NCBI GenBank assembly: GCA_965216695.1
Contig: OZ244212.1
Location: 682,001 to 746,000, forward strand
From: G965216695 sp965216695
GTDB lineage: Bacteria > Pseudomonadota > Gammaproteobacteria > Pseudomonadales > Azotimanducaceae
Reading direction: 5' to 3'
DNA: 64,000 nucleotides
Shown here: piece after piece, positions 41,554 to 51,077 of the stretch
Layout of the letters: each line of letters begins with the position of its first letter
How positions within the stretch are numbered: position 1 is the stretch's first letter
Made by a program: the position numbers and the translations under genes
The notes under the pieces: generated by a model
The model's database searches: none
What the model was told of the DNA's origin: nothing
Seen by the model: the letters and a program-made list of their open reading frames with translations, nothing else

Positions 41554-42573
41554 ATGACCGAGGATACCTACGGCGTATTGCTGATCAATCTGGGAACGCC
41601 CGACGATTGCAGCGTTGCAGCCGTTCGCCGCTACCTCGACGCGTTTCTGATGGATCCCTACGTTGTCGACCTGCCGCGTCCGCTGCGCCGCGTCCTGGTC
41701 TCCGGCCTGATCCTGCCGTTTCGCCCGAAACGGAGCGCGGAAGCCTACCGAAAAGTGTGGCGCGACGACGGCTCACCCTTGCTGGTGCACAGCCTGGCAC
41801 TCAGAGACGCGCTGCGCGCACAGATTCAGCGGCCCTGCGAATTGGGCATGCGTTATGGAAACCCGTCCATCGATGAAGCCATCGCGTTACTGGAGGCACA
41901 GTCGGTCACACGCATGATCGTGGTGCCTCTGTATCCGCAGCACGCCGACTCGACGCGCACCACCAGCATCGAAGCCGTGCGGGGCAACGGTGGCGCGCTG
42001 AGCCACAGCGCCGAATACGTGCCTCCGTTCTACAACGACGCCGGCTATCTGAATGCGCTGGCGGAATCGGTGCGCCCGCTGCTGGACGAGCCGTGGGACC
42101 GATTGCTGCTCAGCTACCACGGTTTGCCGGAGCGGCACCTCACGCGCGCGGATCCAACCGGCAGTCACTGCCTGGCGTCGGCAGATTGCTGCAGTTTGCC
42201 CTCCCCCGCCCACGCCACCTGCTATCGCCATCAGGTCTTCGCCACGTCCACCGGGCTGCGTCTGCGACTGGGTCTTGAGCCCGAGCAAACAACGGTAAGT
42301 TTCCAGTCCCGTCTGGGACGCCTACCCTGGCTTACCCCTTATACCGATCAGGTACTCCGAGCGCTGCCCTCGGAAGGTGTGCGCCATCTGGTCGTAGCCT
42401 GCCCTGCGTTCGTGGCCGACAACCTGGAGACGCTCGAAGAGATCGACATGCAGGGGCGCGCCACGTTTCTGGAAGCCGGCGGCGAGACGTTCCGCGTGGC
42501 CCCGTGTCTCAACGCCACCCCACTCTGGGTTCAGGCGCTTTCCAACCTCATCCAGCGGGCTCCGTCGACCTGA
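41554..42573 (+). CDS. hemH: ferrochelatase HemH
   Basis: 339 aa from the ATG at 41554 (MTEDTYGVLLINLGTPD). Family signature SYHGLPERHL contains the catalytic His; later LPWLTPYTDQVLRAL and ACPAFVADNLETLEEIDMQG carry the conserved Glu. CCSLPSPAHATCYRHQ carries Cys residues at the place where some bacterial ferrochelatases bind a [2Fe-2S] cluster, not proven. Inserts Fe2+ into protoporphyrin IX. Its 3' end overlaps the convergent LysR gene by 26 bp. Confidence 0.94.
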   Translation: MTEDTYGVLLINLGTPDDCSVAAVRRYLDAFLMDPYVVDLPRPLRRVLVSGLILPFRPKRSAEAYRKVWRDDGSPLLVHSLALRDALRAQIQRPCELGMRYGNPSIDEAIALLEAQSVTRMIVVPLYPQHADSTRTTSIEAVRGNGGALSHSAEYVPPFYNDAGYLNALAESVRPLLDEPWDRLLLSYHGLPERHLTRADPTGSHCLASADCCSLPSPAHATCYRHQVFATSTGLRLRLGLEPEQTTVSFQSRLGRLPWLTPYTDQVLRALPSEGVRHLVVACPAFVADNLETLEEIDMQGRATFLEAGGETFRVAPCLNATPLWVQALSNLIQRAPST

Positions 42574-43435
42574 GCGGCGGTTGCGCATCCTTTGCGAGCA
42601 GCGCGACCCGTCGGTAGAAGTCCTGAATCAACGGCTGCGAGAACATCGACTTACGTGCCACAAACCGCACAGGTCTAAACAGCCCAGCGCTGCCGAGCGG
42701 TATTACCTTACGCATGTCCACACCTAGCGTGCGGGCGACCCCGGCGGGCACCAGCCCATGCCCGAATCCGGCGAGCGCCATCTGTGCCACGCAGAAAAAC
42801 GACTCCAGCGACACCCGCCGATGCAAATTCAATCGGCGCATGTCCTCCTCGATCGACCGCCACGCACCGGATCGGGACTCGATCGTCACCACGTCGAGCA
42901 CATCGCCAATCGTATAGGACAGTGGTCCGAGTCCCGCAGGGACAATGATCATGGGCTCCCGCCGGATCACCTCGCTCTGTAGATCCGACTCGGCATTCGA
43001 CGAGCCGGTACAAATGCCCACCATGTACTCGCCCGAACGCAACCGATCCAATACGACCGGTGATCGCTGGGCATGGAAGCTGAACTCCACCTCCGGCATG
43101 TCCTGCTGAATGTCCGCAAACATCTGCGGACCCCAGCTCGCCAGGATGGCTTCGGAAACGCCAATTATGATTCGGCCCCGCGGCAGTTCGTTGCTTTCCA
43201 GAAACACGCTGCGCAGTTCGTGCAACAACGGCGCTACCTGTTCCACCAGGCGTGTGCCCTGGTGTGTCAGTACTACACGGCGACCATCACGCTCGACCAG
43301 GTTACGCCGGTAGTGGCGCTCCAACGCAGCAATGCGCTTCGACACCGCAGACTGTGAAATCTTCAGTTCCGTCGCCGCTGCAGTCATGGTTTCCGTGCGG
43401 TGAAGGACCACCAGGGTTTCGAGATTTTCGAGCAT
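42548..43435 (-). CDS. LysR family transcriptional regulator
   Basis: 295 aa. N-terminal winged HTH (MLENLETLVVLHRTETMTAA, LKISQSAVSKRIAALERHY) and a substrate-binding domain (about 90-290) starting RGRIIIGVSEAI. Divergent from the TSUP transporter with an AT-rich 81-bp intergenic region, which fits LysR control of that transporter. Confidence 0.92.
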   Translation of the reverse strand: MLENLETLVVLHRTETMTAAATELKISQSAVSKRIAALERHYRRNLVERDGRRVVLTHQGTRLVEQVAPLLHELRSVFLESNELPRGRIIIGVSEAILASWGPQMFADIQQDMPEVEFSFHAQRSPVVLDRLRSGEYMVGICTGSSNAESDLQSEVIRREPMIIVPAGLGPLSYTIGDVLDVVTIESRSGAWRSIEEDMRRLNLHRRVSLESFFCVAQMALAGFGHGLVPAGVARTLGVDMRKVIPLGSAGLFRPVRFVARKSMFSQPLIQDFYRRVALLAKDAQPPLRSTEPAG

Positions 43436-43516
43436 CGCGTATACATTCCAAGATAGAGCAAATCATATTCCATGTATTCGCCTTATTCATATATTAAAGC
43501 CCGCGAAGATAGCCTC

Positions 43517-44290
43517 ATGGCGATCGCAATACTGATATGGGCAGCGGTCCTGGCAACGAGTGTGATCTCCGGCATGCTCGGGATGGCCGGAGGCATGATC
43601 CTGATGGCCGTGTTGGTCGCGCTGGTGTCTGTGGCCTCCGCGATGATGATTCACGGCGCGGTACAGGCCACATCCAACGGTTCGCGCGCCTGGTTCCTGC
43701 GGCAGCACATTCAGTGGCGCATTCTGCCCCCGTACGTCGTCGGTGCAGCCATCGCGTTTGGCGCGTTCACCCTCCTCGCAATCGTGCCGCCAGCCGGATT
43801 GATACTGCTGGTGATCGGACTGTTTCCGTGGCTCGGGCGCATCCTGCCGTCCACGGGCCAACTCAATGTACTGAACCCGGCAACGGCTATTACCTGCGGT
43901 GGGGTCGTCACCGGTGCACAACTGCTGGCCGGTGTCTCCGGACCGCTGCTCGACGTCTTCTACCTGAACAGTCCCCTTTCACGTCAGGCCGTGGTAGCGA
44001 CCAAAGCCTTAACGCAGACGCTGGGCCACCTGTTGAAACTGGTTTACTACGGCTGGGTCGTTGGCGTTGCTGCACAACAGCTCCACGTGGCCGAATTGTC
44101 TGCTGGCGGAACTGCCGCGCTCTACGTGCTTGCAATAATCACCGCCGTTGCGGGAGCACGCATTGGCACACGATTGCTCGACCGCTGGAACGATGCCCGT
44201 TTCCGGCAGGTAAGCGGCTGGGTCATTCTCGGAATCGCGACCGTGTGTATCGTGCAGGGGATTCGGTCCCTGTGGACCAGCGGTATGTGA
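43517..44290 (+). CDS. sulfite exporter TauE/SafE (TSUP) family transporter
   Basis: 257 aa from ATG 43517. About eight TM helices; the first repeat starts LIWAAVLATSVISGMLGMAG (GMLGMAGG motif), the second repeat CGGVVTGAQLLAGVSGPLLD. Family exports sulfite or sulfonates or takes up organic anions. Probably regulated by the divergent LysR protein. Confidence 0.85.
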   Translation: MAIAILIWAAVLATSVISGMLGMAGGMILMAVLVALVSVASAMMIHGAVQATSNGSRAWFLRQHIQWRILPPYVVGAAIAFGAFTLLAIVPPAGLILLVIGLFPWLGRILPSTGQLNVLNPATAITCGGVVTGAQLLAGVSGPLLDVFYLNSPLSRQAVVATKALTQTLGHLLKLVYYGWVVGVAAQQLHVAELSAGGTAALYVLAIITAVAGARIGTRLLDRWNDARFRQVSGWVILGIATVCIVQGIRSLWTSGM

Positions 44291-44354
44291 TCCATAAACG
44301 ACCTAACGACGCGGACAATCGATCCAACGGGGCCGCGCCACAGACCCAATCAAA

Positions 44355-47300
44355 TCAGGCGGCGGTCGCCTGCTCGACCGGCACCGGCTTCACAACAAAC
44401 AACAGATCGCCCACGTTCACCTGCTGACCGTCGCTCATGTTGATACGCGTTACTTCGTAACGGTAGTTCTCTTCGTACAACGCAAGATCAGCGTTGAAAT
44501 CACCCAGCGTCAGCGGCGAAAAGATCTTGAACGCTTCCAGCTGACAAATCGTTGTGCTCAGATCCACCAACTCCCCCACCGTAACGTATGCGGGATCCGA
44601 CGGCGAAGGCGATGTGTAGAAAATAGCTGTGCTGGGTGACAGCACTTTCAATTCGTCGCTGTCTTCGATTGCGATCGCATCGGCATCTATACCGCCCGAC
44701 TGTTCGCCGGCACTTCGCTCGATCTCTTCGATCAGCACCTCTTGATCGATGCGCGCCAGAAACTCGGGCAGATAGCCCGTGTCGTAACTTCCGGCTCGGA
44801 ACGTGTTGTCGGCAAGGACGCGCCGGACGAGGGGAATGTTGGTGCAGATGCCTTCAATCCGCACCCGGCCGAGATAGTCGAGCAGTTTTTCGATGGCCGC
44901 GGGTCGATCCGCCGCATGAACAACAATCTGGGCAACCATGCTGTCGTAGAACGGCGATACAAACTTGTCCGTCGCGACCGATGCGATCACCTCGACATCG
45001 TCTTCCTCCGGAAACTCACAGACGGTGACCTTTCCCGGGTGGGGTTTGAACACGAGTCCCGATGCGCCCTTCTGCACACTCTCGGCATTCACACGCGCCT
45101 CGATCGCGTAACCGGTTTCGTTGATTTCAAGGTCCGCGATACTTCCGCCGCCTGCAATCTCGATCTGCTGGCCAACAATGTCCACGCCGCTCACCCATTC
45201 CGTTACCGGGTGCTCTACCTGCAGACGCGTGTTCATTTCCATGAAATAAACCGCATCGGCCGCCAGATCGTAGATGAACTCCACGGTACCGGCACCGACG
45301 TAGGCGACCTCGTCCGCGAGCTTCGCCGTGTGGCGCAGCACCGCTTCCTTGAGATTATCCGGCAGAATCGTCGAGCCGGATTCTTCAATCACCTTCTGCT
45401 TGTCCCGTTGCACACTGCAATCGCGCAGACCCAACACACGCGTGTTGCCATGGGTGTCGCGGAGCAGCTGTACCTCTATGTGTCGGAGTCGAGTAACGTA
45501 CTTCTCCAAATACACGTCGCCGTTTCCGAAAGCCGCTCGTGCTTCCATCGTGACCCGCTGAAACAGCCGATGCAGATCGCCCGGCCGCTCCACTACCTGA
45601 ATGCCCTTGCCGCCGCCTCCATGCACCGCCTTGATCAGCACCGGATAGCCGATGCTCTCCGCCACCTCGGCTGCGCGGTCGGCATTTGTGAGAATGCCGT
45701 GACTGCCTGGAACTACCGGCACATCCAAGCGTAAGGCCGTGTTGATGGCATTGGACTTGTTGCCCATGGTTTCCATGCTGGAAACCGGCGGGCCGATAAA
45801 GTTGATGCCGTGACTCCGGCACAGTTCGGCAAACTGCGCGTTTTCCGAAAGAAAACCAATTCCCGGATGCAGCGCATCCACGTTCTCGCGCTCTGCAACA
45901 CTCAGAACGCTGAGCGCGTTCAAGTAACTCTCGTCCGGCGTGTTACCGCCGATACACACCAGCGCGTCACGTTCGCCAAGCATGTCCACAGGCACTGATT
46001 CCATGTCGGGATCGGACTGCACCAGCACCACCTGAATCCCACGCCGCTGTGCAATGCGAACGAGTTTTACCGCAGTACAGCCGCGCGCGTGAACCAACAT
46101 CCGCTGCACCGGCTTGATCAGCTCCGCGTCTGCATACAGTCGCCGGTTGGAAACTATGACGGGTTGTTCGCTACTGATCACGCCGGACGTCACCCGGCGC
46201 ACGACGTCTTCGATCTTGTCCGTGGGGACCGGAATGTCCGGATCCACTTCGCGCAACTGGCTGTCGAGATCTTCCTGAAACGGATGAACCACGAGCCCCT
46301 GCATTGCGCCCGGCACCTGTGAGAGATAGTTCGACAACAACGAATTCAGTGGCAGATTGGACTGTACGACGATCTGGCCCGCAAACGGCATGCTGGTACC
46401 AGACAGGTAGTAGGTCTGCACAAGCGGATGGGTAACGAAACTCGCCTGCGCACCCCCGGTGCAATCCCCATATCCGAAGACGATCACCGGCAGATCATGG
46501 TCGCGCACGAAGCGCGTAATCCGGTCGTTGACGGCGGCCATCGAAAACAGCGCGCCCGCGCCTTCCTTCGTCTGCATGCCGCCGGACGATACGAAACAGA
46601 CCACCGGCAGATGGGCTTGTGCGCATTCCACGAGAAGTTTGCAGAATTTCTCAGCGCTCGCCATGTCGAACGAACCCGCCTGGAAGCGGACATTCGACAG
46701 CAAAACTCCGACGCGAATGCCGGGCTCACCATCCGCTCCCGCCATCGTCGCGATCCCGGCAACGGTACCGCACGGTGGAATACCCGCGTCCAGCGCCGCT
46801 TCGATCGACAACCGAAAGCCCGGGAACGCACACGGATCGGAACTCAGAAGATCCGCGTACCTCTCCTCGAAATCAGTGAAATATTTGTCTATAAACGATT
46901 GATAATCAAAAGAATTATTCGCGCGGTTCTCGCGCAACACATTCTGCATTCTCAGATCGCGGTACGCGATGTCGAGGCGGTTCCAGAAGTCCTTCTTGCG
47001 GCCGATGTTGCGCGGCGCAATCTTACCGTTGTAGGTCTTGCTGTCGCGTTCGGCCACCACATAGGACAGCAACAGATGCGTGAACAGGTGCGTAACCACC
47101 ACAAATAGCGTATCGGACAGGTGCGGGAAGTTGGCCTTCTTCCACTCTTCCACTGCCCGGAAGAACTCTTGTCCTCTGGGCGCTTTCATAACACGTTGAT
47201 ACCAGTCCAGTACCTGGACGCGCAGGTCGTACTCCGTACGCGGCGTATCGGCGCCAATCGTCACACCGGCCGCTGCCAGATCGAGCGTGGTGTTGATGAG

Positions 47301-49286
47301 CCGCTCCAGCGACTCCTTCGCAAGTGCCTGCGACCGTTGCGCTTCCTCGGCAATCGAATCGAGGTTGGCAATGATCTGGTCGTACACCGAGTCGAACAGC
47401 AACAGATTCTCGCATTCGCGACTGAATGCCTCGCGCAGATCGGGTTCGAGAAGCACGTCGAGCACGGTCAGGTCATTCAATTCGATCGACGCGTCCTGCG
47501 AGGCCTTGGTATTCACCAGCGCTCGAAACCGCTCCTGCAGCACGAGTCGATTGACCGCAATGTCCGAGCCGCCGCGCGTGTGGGCCCGCCGCGCCCCTTC
47601 GCCACCCACATCCACCGACACTTCGTCCAGTATGTTTACACCGGTAATCAACAGATTGAGTTCACTGGTGAGCTGACTGCTGACGTAGGCTTCGGATTTG
47701 TCGGCGGTACCGCCTTCGCCAAGCAGTTTTTTGCCCTGATAGGTGAAACATCCAAAGATGTACGGGCCGAGTTCTGCATCAGCACGAATCGCTGCGAGCA
47801 GGCCTTCCGCGTCCGGCAGATCAGACTGGCGGAGTATGTAGCCGGTGTCTTCGTGGTTGCGAATGAACTCGCGCAGCGCGCGTAGATTGCCTACCGATTC
47901 ACCTTTCCAGCGGTTGTACAGATACAACCCGACCTGCGTGATGAGCATGCTGCGGGCGTCCGCGAAGTTCTTCCCGGGCTCACCGAAGATCAGCTGCGCG
48001 AGCCGGCCACGTTCTTCGTTGACCGCCTCACGCTTCTCGACGTAGTTCTTCCATGCCTTGGACAGGCCGTCGTCATAGATCACTTTGTCGGGATCTTGCA
48101 GCCACTTCAGAAACGTCTGACGACGTTCCAGTTCTGCGCGCCGGGACAGCTCGCCCTGCGGAATCTCCTGCTGCGACAGGCGACCGTACTGCTGCCGGTT
48201 TGTCGATTTGATGCGCTGACGCACCTTCAGGTAGCGCAGGTACCGGTACGCCACACCAAAAACACTGAGGTACTCGGTGGGATTCTTCGTCAGTTTCAAC
48301 GACGCGCTGGCCTGCATCTTGCGCAGCTGTTCGGACGGATTGAGGTAGCGTCCCAGGCTCTGGCGGTAGTGATCCAGAATGTACGGGCTGCTTGCGACGA
48401 ACTCCTTCACCTTGGCTTCCACCCGCAGAATGCCGCCAACGATCGCGGAGCGGAGGTTCCCGATCTGCTCGTCGCATTGATTGGGCGAGAAGTCGATGAT
48501 TCCGTCGATGTTGCCTTGCGCGAACAGTTCGTAGGGCGACAACCCGACGTACTTGGCACATTCCTGCCAGGAAAGGTTCAATCGGCGCGCAATCGACGCA
48601 AGAGAACGCGGCTGAATCGTGCTGAAGACACCGTCGCGAACCGACAGAATCATGTTGCTGGCGGCCAACGGTATGGCGCCGCCGGAGTAGCCGAGCCCGT
48701 ATATGACGCCAACATTCGGCACATCGACGTTGCTCGCCTCGGTGATCAACCGGGAGATGCTGTGCGCCTGATTGTTCCGGTTCGCAATTTCACCCGGATC
48801 TGCGCCGGGTGTGTCCATCATTGTTACGAGCGGCATCGAGCGCTTCGAGCACAGCTCGATGAACTCGGCGGCGGCAAGGTGATGTTCGGGCATCCACACG
48901 CCGTTTGCCGAGCTACGATCCTGGGCGATGAAGCCAACCGACCGCACATCGTCGTCGAATTCGAGTTCCACCACGGCCTGATAGAACGGGCCGTCGGATA
49001 GCTCGTCGGTTACCCGGCCGAGCAGGCGGATTACTGCCGGTGCCGGAAGGCGTTTCGGGTCCTCGGCCGGGGACACCACCGCCTCAATGTAGGAATCGAT
49101 GTCGAGGTTGCCGAGCTGCGTCTGTCGGCGCCGAATCGCGGCCGGGCTCAACAGCCCCGGAAGTGGCTCTTCCACGTCGCTGGTGGGGAACAGAGAAAAG
49201 TCCTGCGCCAGATTTTCGGCGATCAGATACAGGCGGTCGCCTTCACTCAATTGCTTATCCACGCGGCGCTGGCACTCGGAGTACAA
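44355..49286 (-). CDS. single-chain acyl-CoA carboxylase with order AccA-AccD-AccC-AccB
   Basis: About 1643 aa if started at the TTG at 49286; no ATG fits before divergent moaB, and GTG 49262 is an alternative. AccA-like CT-alpha, about 100-330 (MMDTPGADPGEIANRN, LGYSGGAIPLA). A 450-residue helical linker. AccD-like CT-beta, about 830-1030 (VCFVSSGGMQTKEGAGALFS). Biotin carboxylase, about 1060-1500, with KAVHGGGGKGIQVVE, EMNTRLQVEHPVTE and DALHPGIGFLSENA. C-terminal biotinyl domain with LEAFKIFSP, Lys about 1587 (Met of the usual EAMKM replaced by Phe). Carboxylates acetyl-CoA or a longer acyl-CoA. Eukaryotic ACC and the bacterial long-chain carboxylase have BC first and CT last; here CT comes first and alpha precedes beta. 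Confidence 0.9.
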   Translation of the reverse strand: MYSECQRRVDKQLSEGDRLYLIAENLAQDFSLFPTSDVEEPLPGLLSPAAIRRRQTQLGNLDIDSYIEAVVSPAEDPKRLPAPAVIRLLGRVTDELSDGPFYQAVVELEFDDDVRSVGFIAQDRSSANGVWMPEHHLAAAEFIELCSKRSMPLVTMMDTPGADPGEIANRNNQAHSISRLITEASNVDVPNVGVIYGLGYSGGAIPLAASNMILSVRDGVFSTIQPRSLASIARRLNLSWQECAKYVGLSPYELFAQGNIDGIIDFSPNQCDEQIGNLRSAIVGGILRVEAKVKEFVASSPYILDHYRQSLGRYLNPSEQLRKMQASASLKLTKNPTEYLSVFGVAYRYLRYLKVRQRIKSTNRQQYGRLSQQEIPQGELSRRAELERRQTFLKWLQDPDKVIYDDGLSKAWKNYVEKREAVNEERGRLAQLIFGEPGKNFADARSMLITQVGLYLYNRWKGESVGNLRALREFIRNHEDTGYILRQSDLPDAEGLLAAIRADAELGPYIFGCFTYQGKKLLGEGGTADKSEAYVSSQLTSELNLLITGVNILDEVSVDVGGEGARRAHTRGGSDIAVNRLVLQERFRALVNTKASQDASIELNDLTVLDVLLEPDLREAFSRECENLLLFDSVYDQIIANLDSIAEEAQRSQALAKESLERLINTTLDLAAAGVTIGADTPRTEYDLRVQVLDWYQRVMKAPRGQEFFRAVEEWKKANFPHLSDTLFVVVTHLFTHLLLSYVVAERDSKTYNGKIAPRNIGRKKDFWNRLDIAYRDLRMQNVLRENRANNSFDYQSFIDKYFTDFEERYADLLSSDPCAFPGFRLSIEAALDAGIPPCGTVAGIATMAGADGEPGIRVGVLLSNVRFQAGSFDMASAEKFCKLLVECAQAHLPVVCFVSSGGMQTKEGAGALFSMAAVNDRITRFVRDHDLPVIVFGYGDCTGGAQASFVTHPLVQTYYLSGTSMPFAGQIVVQSNLPLNSLLSNYLSQVPGAMQGLVVHPFQEDLDSQLREVDPDIPVPTDKIEDVVRRVTSGVISSEQPVIVSNRRLYADAELIKPVQRMLVHARGCTAVKLVRIAQRRGIQVVLVQSDPDMESVPVDMLGERDALVCIGGNTPDESYLNALSVLSVAERENVDALHPGIGFLSENAQFAELCRSHGINFIGPPVSSMETMGNKSNAINTALRLDVPVVPGSHGILTNADRAAEVAESIGYPVLIKAVHGGGGKGIQVVERPGDLHRLFQRVTMEARAAFGNGDVYLEKYVTRLRHIEVQLLRDTHGNTRVLGLRDCSVQRDKQKVIEESGSTILPDNLKEAVLRHTAKLADEVAYVGAGTVEFIYDLAADAVYFMEMNTRLQVEHPVTEWVSGVDIVGQQIEIAGGGSIADLEINETGYAIEARVNAESVQKGASGLVFKPHPGKVTVCEFPEEDDVEVIASVATDKFVSPFYDSMVAQIVVHAADRPAAIEKLLDYLGRVRIEGICTNIPLVRRVLADNTFRAGSYDTGYLPEFLARIDQEVLIEEIERSAGEQSGGIDADAIAIEDSDELKVLSPSTAIFYTSPSPSDPAYVTVGELVDLSTTICQLEAFKIFSPLTLGDFNADLALYEENYRYEVTRINMSDGQQVNVGDLLFVVKPVPVEQATAA

Positions 49287-49317
49287 TTGGCCGGGTACTC
49301 TATCATCTGCCGCGGCT

Positions 49318-49866
49318 ATGGCCAACGAACGAAACACCCGGAAACCAACGACCAGCAGACTGCGTTGCGCAGTGCTGACGGTCAGCGACACCCGCAACGC
49401 CGCGAACGACACCAGCGGTGACAGTCTGGCCGCCATGATCGCCGAGGCCGGTCATGAACTGGTCGCGCGCGAGTTGTGCAGGGACGACGTCTACGTCATC
49501 CGCGCGGTGGTCTCGAACTGGATTGCCGATCCGAACGTGCAGGTTGTGGTCTCCACCGGCGGAACGGGATTCACCGGTCGCGATTCCACCCCGGAAGCGC
49601 TGACGCCGCTTTTCGACAAGACCATCGACGGCTTCGGCGAGCTGTTCCGACAGATCTCCTACACCGAGATTGGCTCATCCACCATCCAATCCCGTGCCGT
49701 GGGCGGCCTGGCGAACGCAACATTGATCTTCGCGCTCCCCGGATCCGGCAACGCCGTGCAGACCGGTTGGCGCGCCATCATCGAGCCGCAACTCGACATC
49801 GACAACAAGCCATGCAACTTTGCCGAACTGATTCCGAGGTTTCTGGAAACAGGCACAGCGCGCTAG
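49318..49866 (+). CDS. moaB: molybdenum cofactor biosynthesis protein MoaB
   Basis: 182 aa from ATG 49318 (MANERNTRKPTTSRLR). Family core: RCAVLTVSDTRN, VSTGGTGFTGRDSTPEALTP, SYTEIGSSTIQSRAVGG, FALPGSGNAVQTGW. Adenylates molybdopterin (MogA-like) for Moco. Divergent from the fused carboxylase, 31 bp apart. A Moco enzyme (MsrP) is encoded at 59593-60591. Confidence 0.93.
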   Translation: MANERNTRKPTTSRLRCAVLTVSDTRNAANDTSGDSLAAMIAEAGHELVARELCRDDVYVIRAVVSNWIADPNVQVVVSTGGTGFTGRDSTPEALTPLFDKTIDGFGELFRQISYTEIGSSTIQSRAVGGLANATLIFALPGSGNAVQTGWRAIIEPQLDIDNKPCNFAELIPRFLETGTAR

Positions 49867-49918
49867 ACGATCGCGGCCATGTCCTTGAGAATACTCGCCC
49901 GCTCACAGGAATTTCGCC

Positions 49919-51073
49919 ATGGCACGGCCCGTTCACATCTACGCTGCAGCACGCACGCCCGTGGGCAGCTTCCAGGGAAATCTGGGGTCGTTCACCGCAC
50001 CGGAACTCGGTGCGCGCGCAATCTCTGCAGCGGTTGCGAGCAGCGGGTACGCGCCTGATCAAATTGACGAAGTACTGATCGGCAATGTCATCAGCGCAGG
50101 CTTGAAGCAAGCGCCCGCGCGCCAGGCAATGCGCCAGGCCGGTCTGCCGGACGCGGTTGGCGCAACCACAATCAATAAAGTCTGTGGCAGCGGCATGAAG
50201 GCAACCATGCTCGGATTCGACGCCATCGCATCAGGCAGCGCGTCGACTGTCGTGTGCGGCGGTATGGAAAGCATGACCAATGCGCCCTACCTGATTGCCA
50301 GAGCCCGCCAGGGTCTGCGTATGGGCCACGGCGAACTCGCCGATACGATGTTTCTGGACGGGCTGGAGGATGCAGAAACCGGGCGTGCGATGGGCACCTT
50401 CGCCCAATCGACAGCAGACGATCATCAGATTACGCGCGACGCAATGGACGCCTTCGCGGTGGAGTCCGTGACCCGGGCGCGAGCAGCGATCGAGTCCGGT
50501 GCGTTGGCTGCCGAAATTGTACCGATCGAAGTCGACGGGCGGAACGTCGAGCACGACGAACAACCCGGGCGCGCAAAGATTGAGCGCATCCCCCAACTGC
50601 GCCCTGCGTTCAAGGCAGACGGTACGATCACCGCAGCCAATGCGAGTTCCATCTCCGACGGCGCATCCGCCCTGGTTCTGTCGGCAGACGACAACGAAGC
50701 AGAGCCGCTAGCCCGCATCGCCGGACACGCAACCCACTCCATCCACCCAAGCCAGTTCACGATCGCACCGGTGGGCGTCATACAGAAACTGACCGAGAAA
50801 CTCGGGTGGCCGCTTGAGAGCGTCGATCTGTTCGAGATCAATGAAGCGTTCGCCATGGTAACGATGCTCGCCATCAGCGAGTTGGGGCTCGATCCAGCAC
50901 GCGTCAACATTCACGGCGGCGCCTGCGCCCAGGGGCATCCCATCGGTTCCACCGGCAGCCGTCTGATCGTAACGCTCGCCCACGCACTGCAACGCACAGG
51001 AGGCCACCGGGGCATAGCCGCGCTGTGCATCGGCGGGGGAGAGGCCACGGCCATCGCGTTGGAGCGCGCCTGA
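49919..51073 (+). CDS. acetyl-CoA acetyltransferase (thiolase)
   Basis: 384 aa. Acyl-enzyme Cys in NKVCGSGMKAT (C89), His in NEAFAM region and GGACAQGHPIGSTGSR, second Cys in LCIGGGEATA. Makes or cleaves acetoacetyl-CoA. Sits between moaB and the FabY-type synthase, 4 bp before the latter, so co-transcribed. It may supply or drain acetyl-CoA for the neighbouring carboxylase. Confidence 0.93.
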   Translation: MARPVHIYAAARTPVGSFQGNLGSFTAPELGARAISAAVASSGYAPDQIDEVLIGNVISAGLKQAPARQAMRQAGLPDAVGATTINKVCGSGMKATMLGFDAIASGSASTVVCGGMESMTNAPYLIARARQGLRMGHGELADTMFLDGLEDAETGRAMGTFAQSTADDHQITRDAMDAFAVESVTRARAAIESGALAAEIVPIEVDGRNVEHDEQPGRAKIERIPQLRPAFKADGTITAANASSISDGASALVLSADDNEAEPLARIAGHATHSIHPSQFTIAPVGVIQKLTEKLGWPLESVDLFEINEAFAMVTMLAISELGLDPARVNIHGGACAQGHPIGSTGSRLIVTLAHALQRTGGHRGIAALCIGGGEATAIALERA

Positions 51074-51077
51074 AAAC

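Noticed and set aside
44742..45734. 330-aa plus-strand ORF and similar ones at 46428 and 48096
   Set aside because: Antisense to the fused carboxylase, whose domains account for the sequence.
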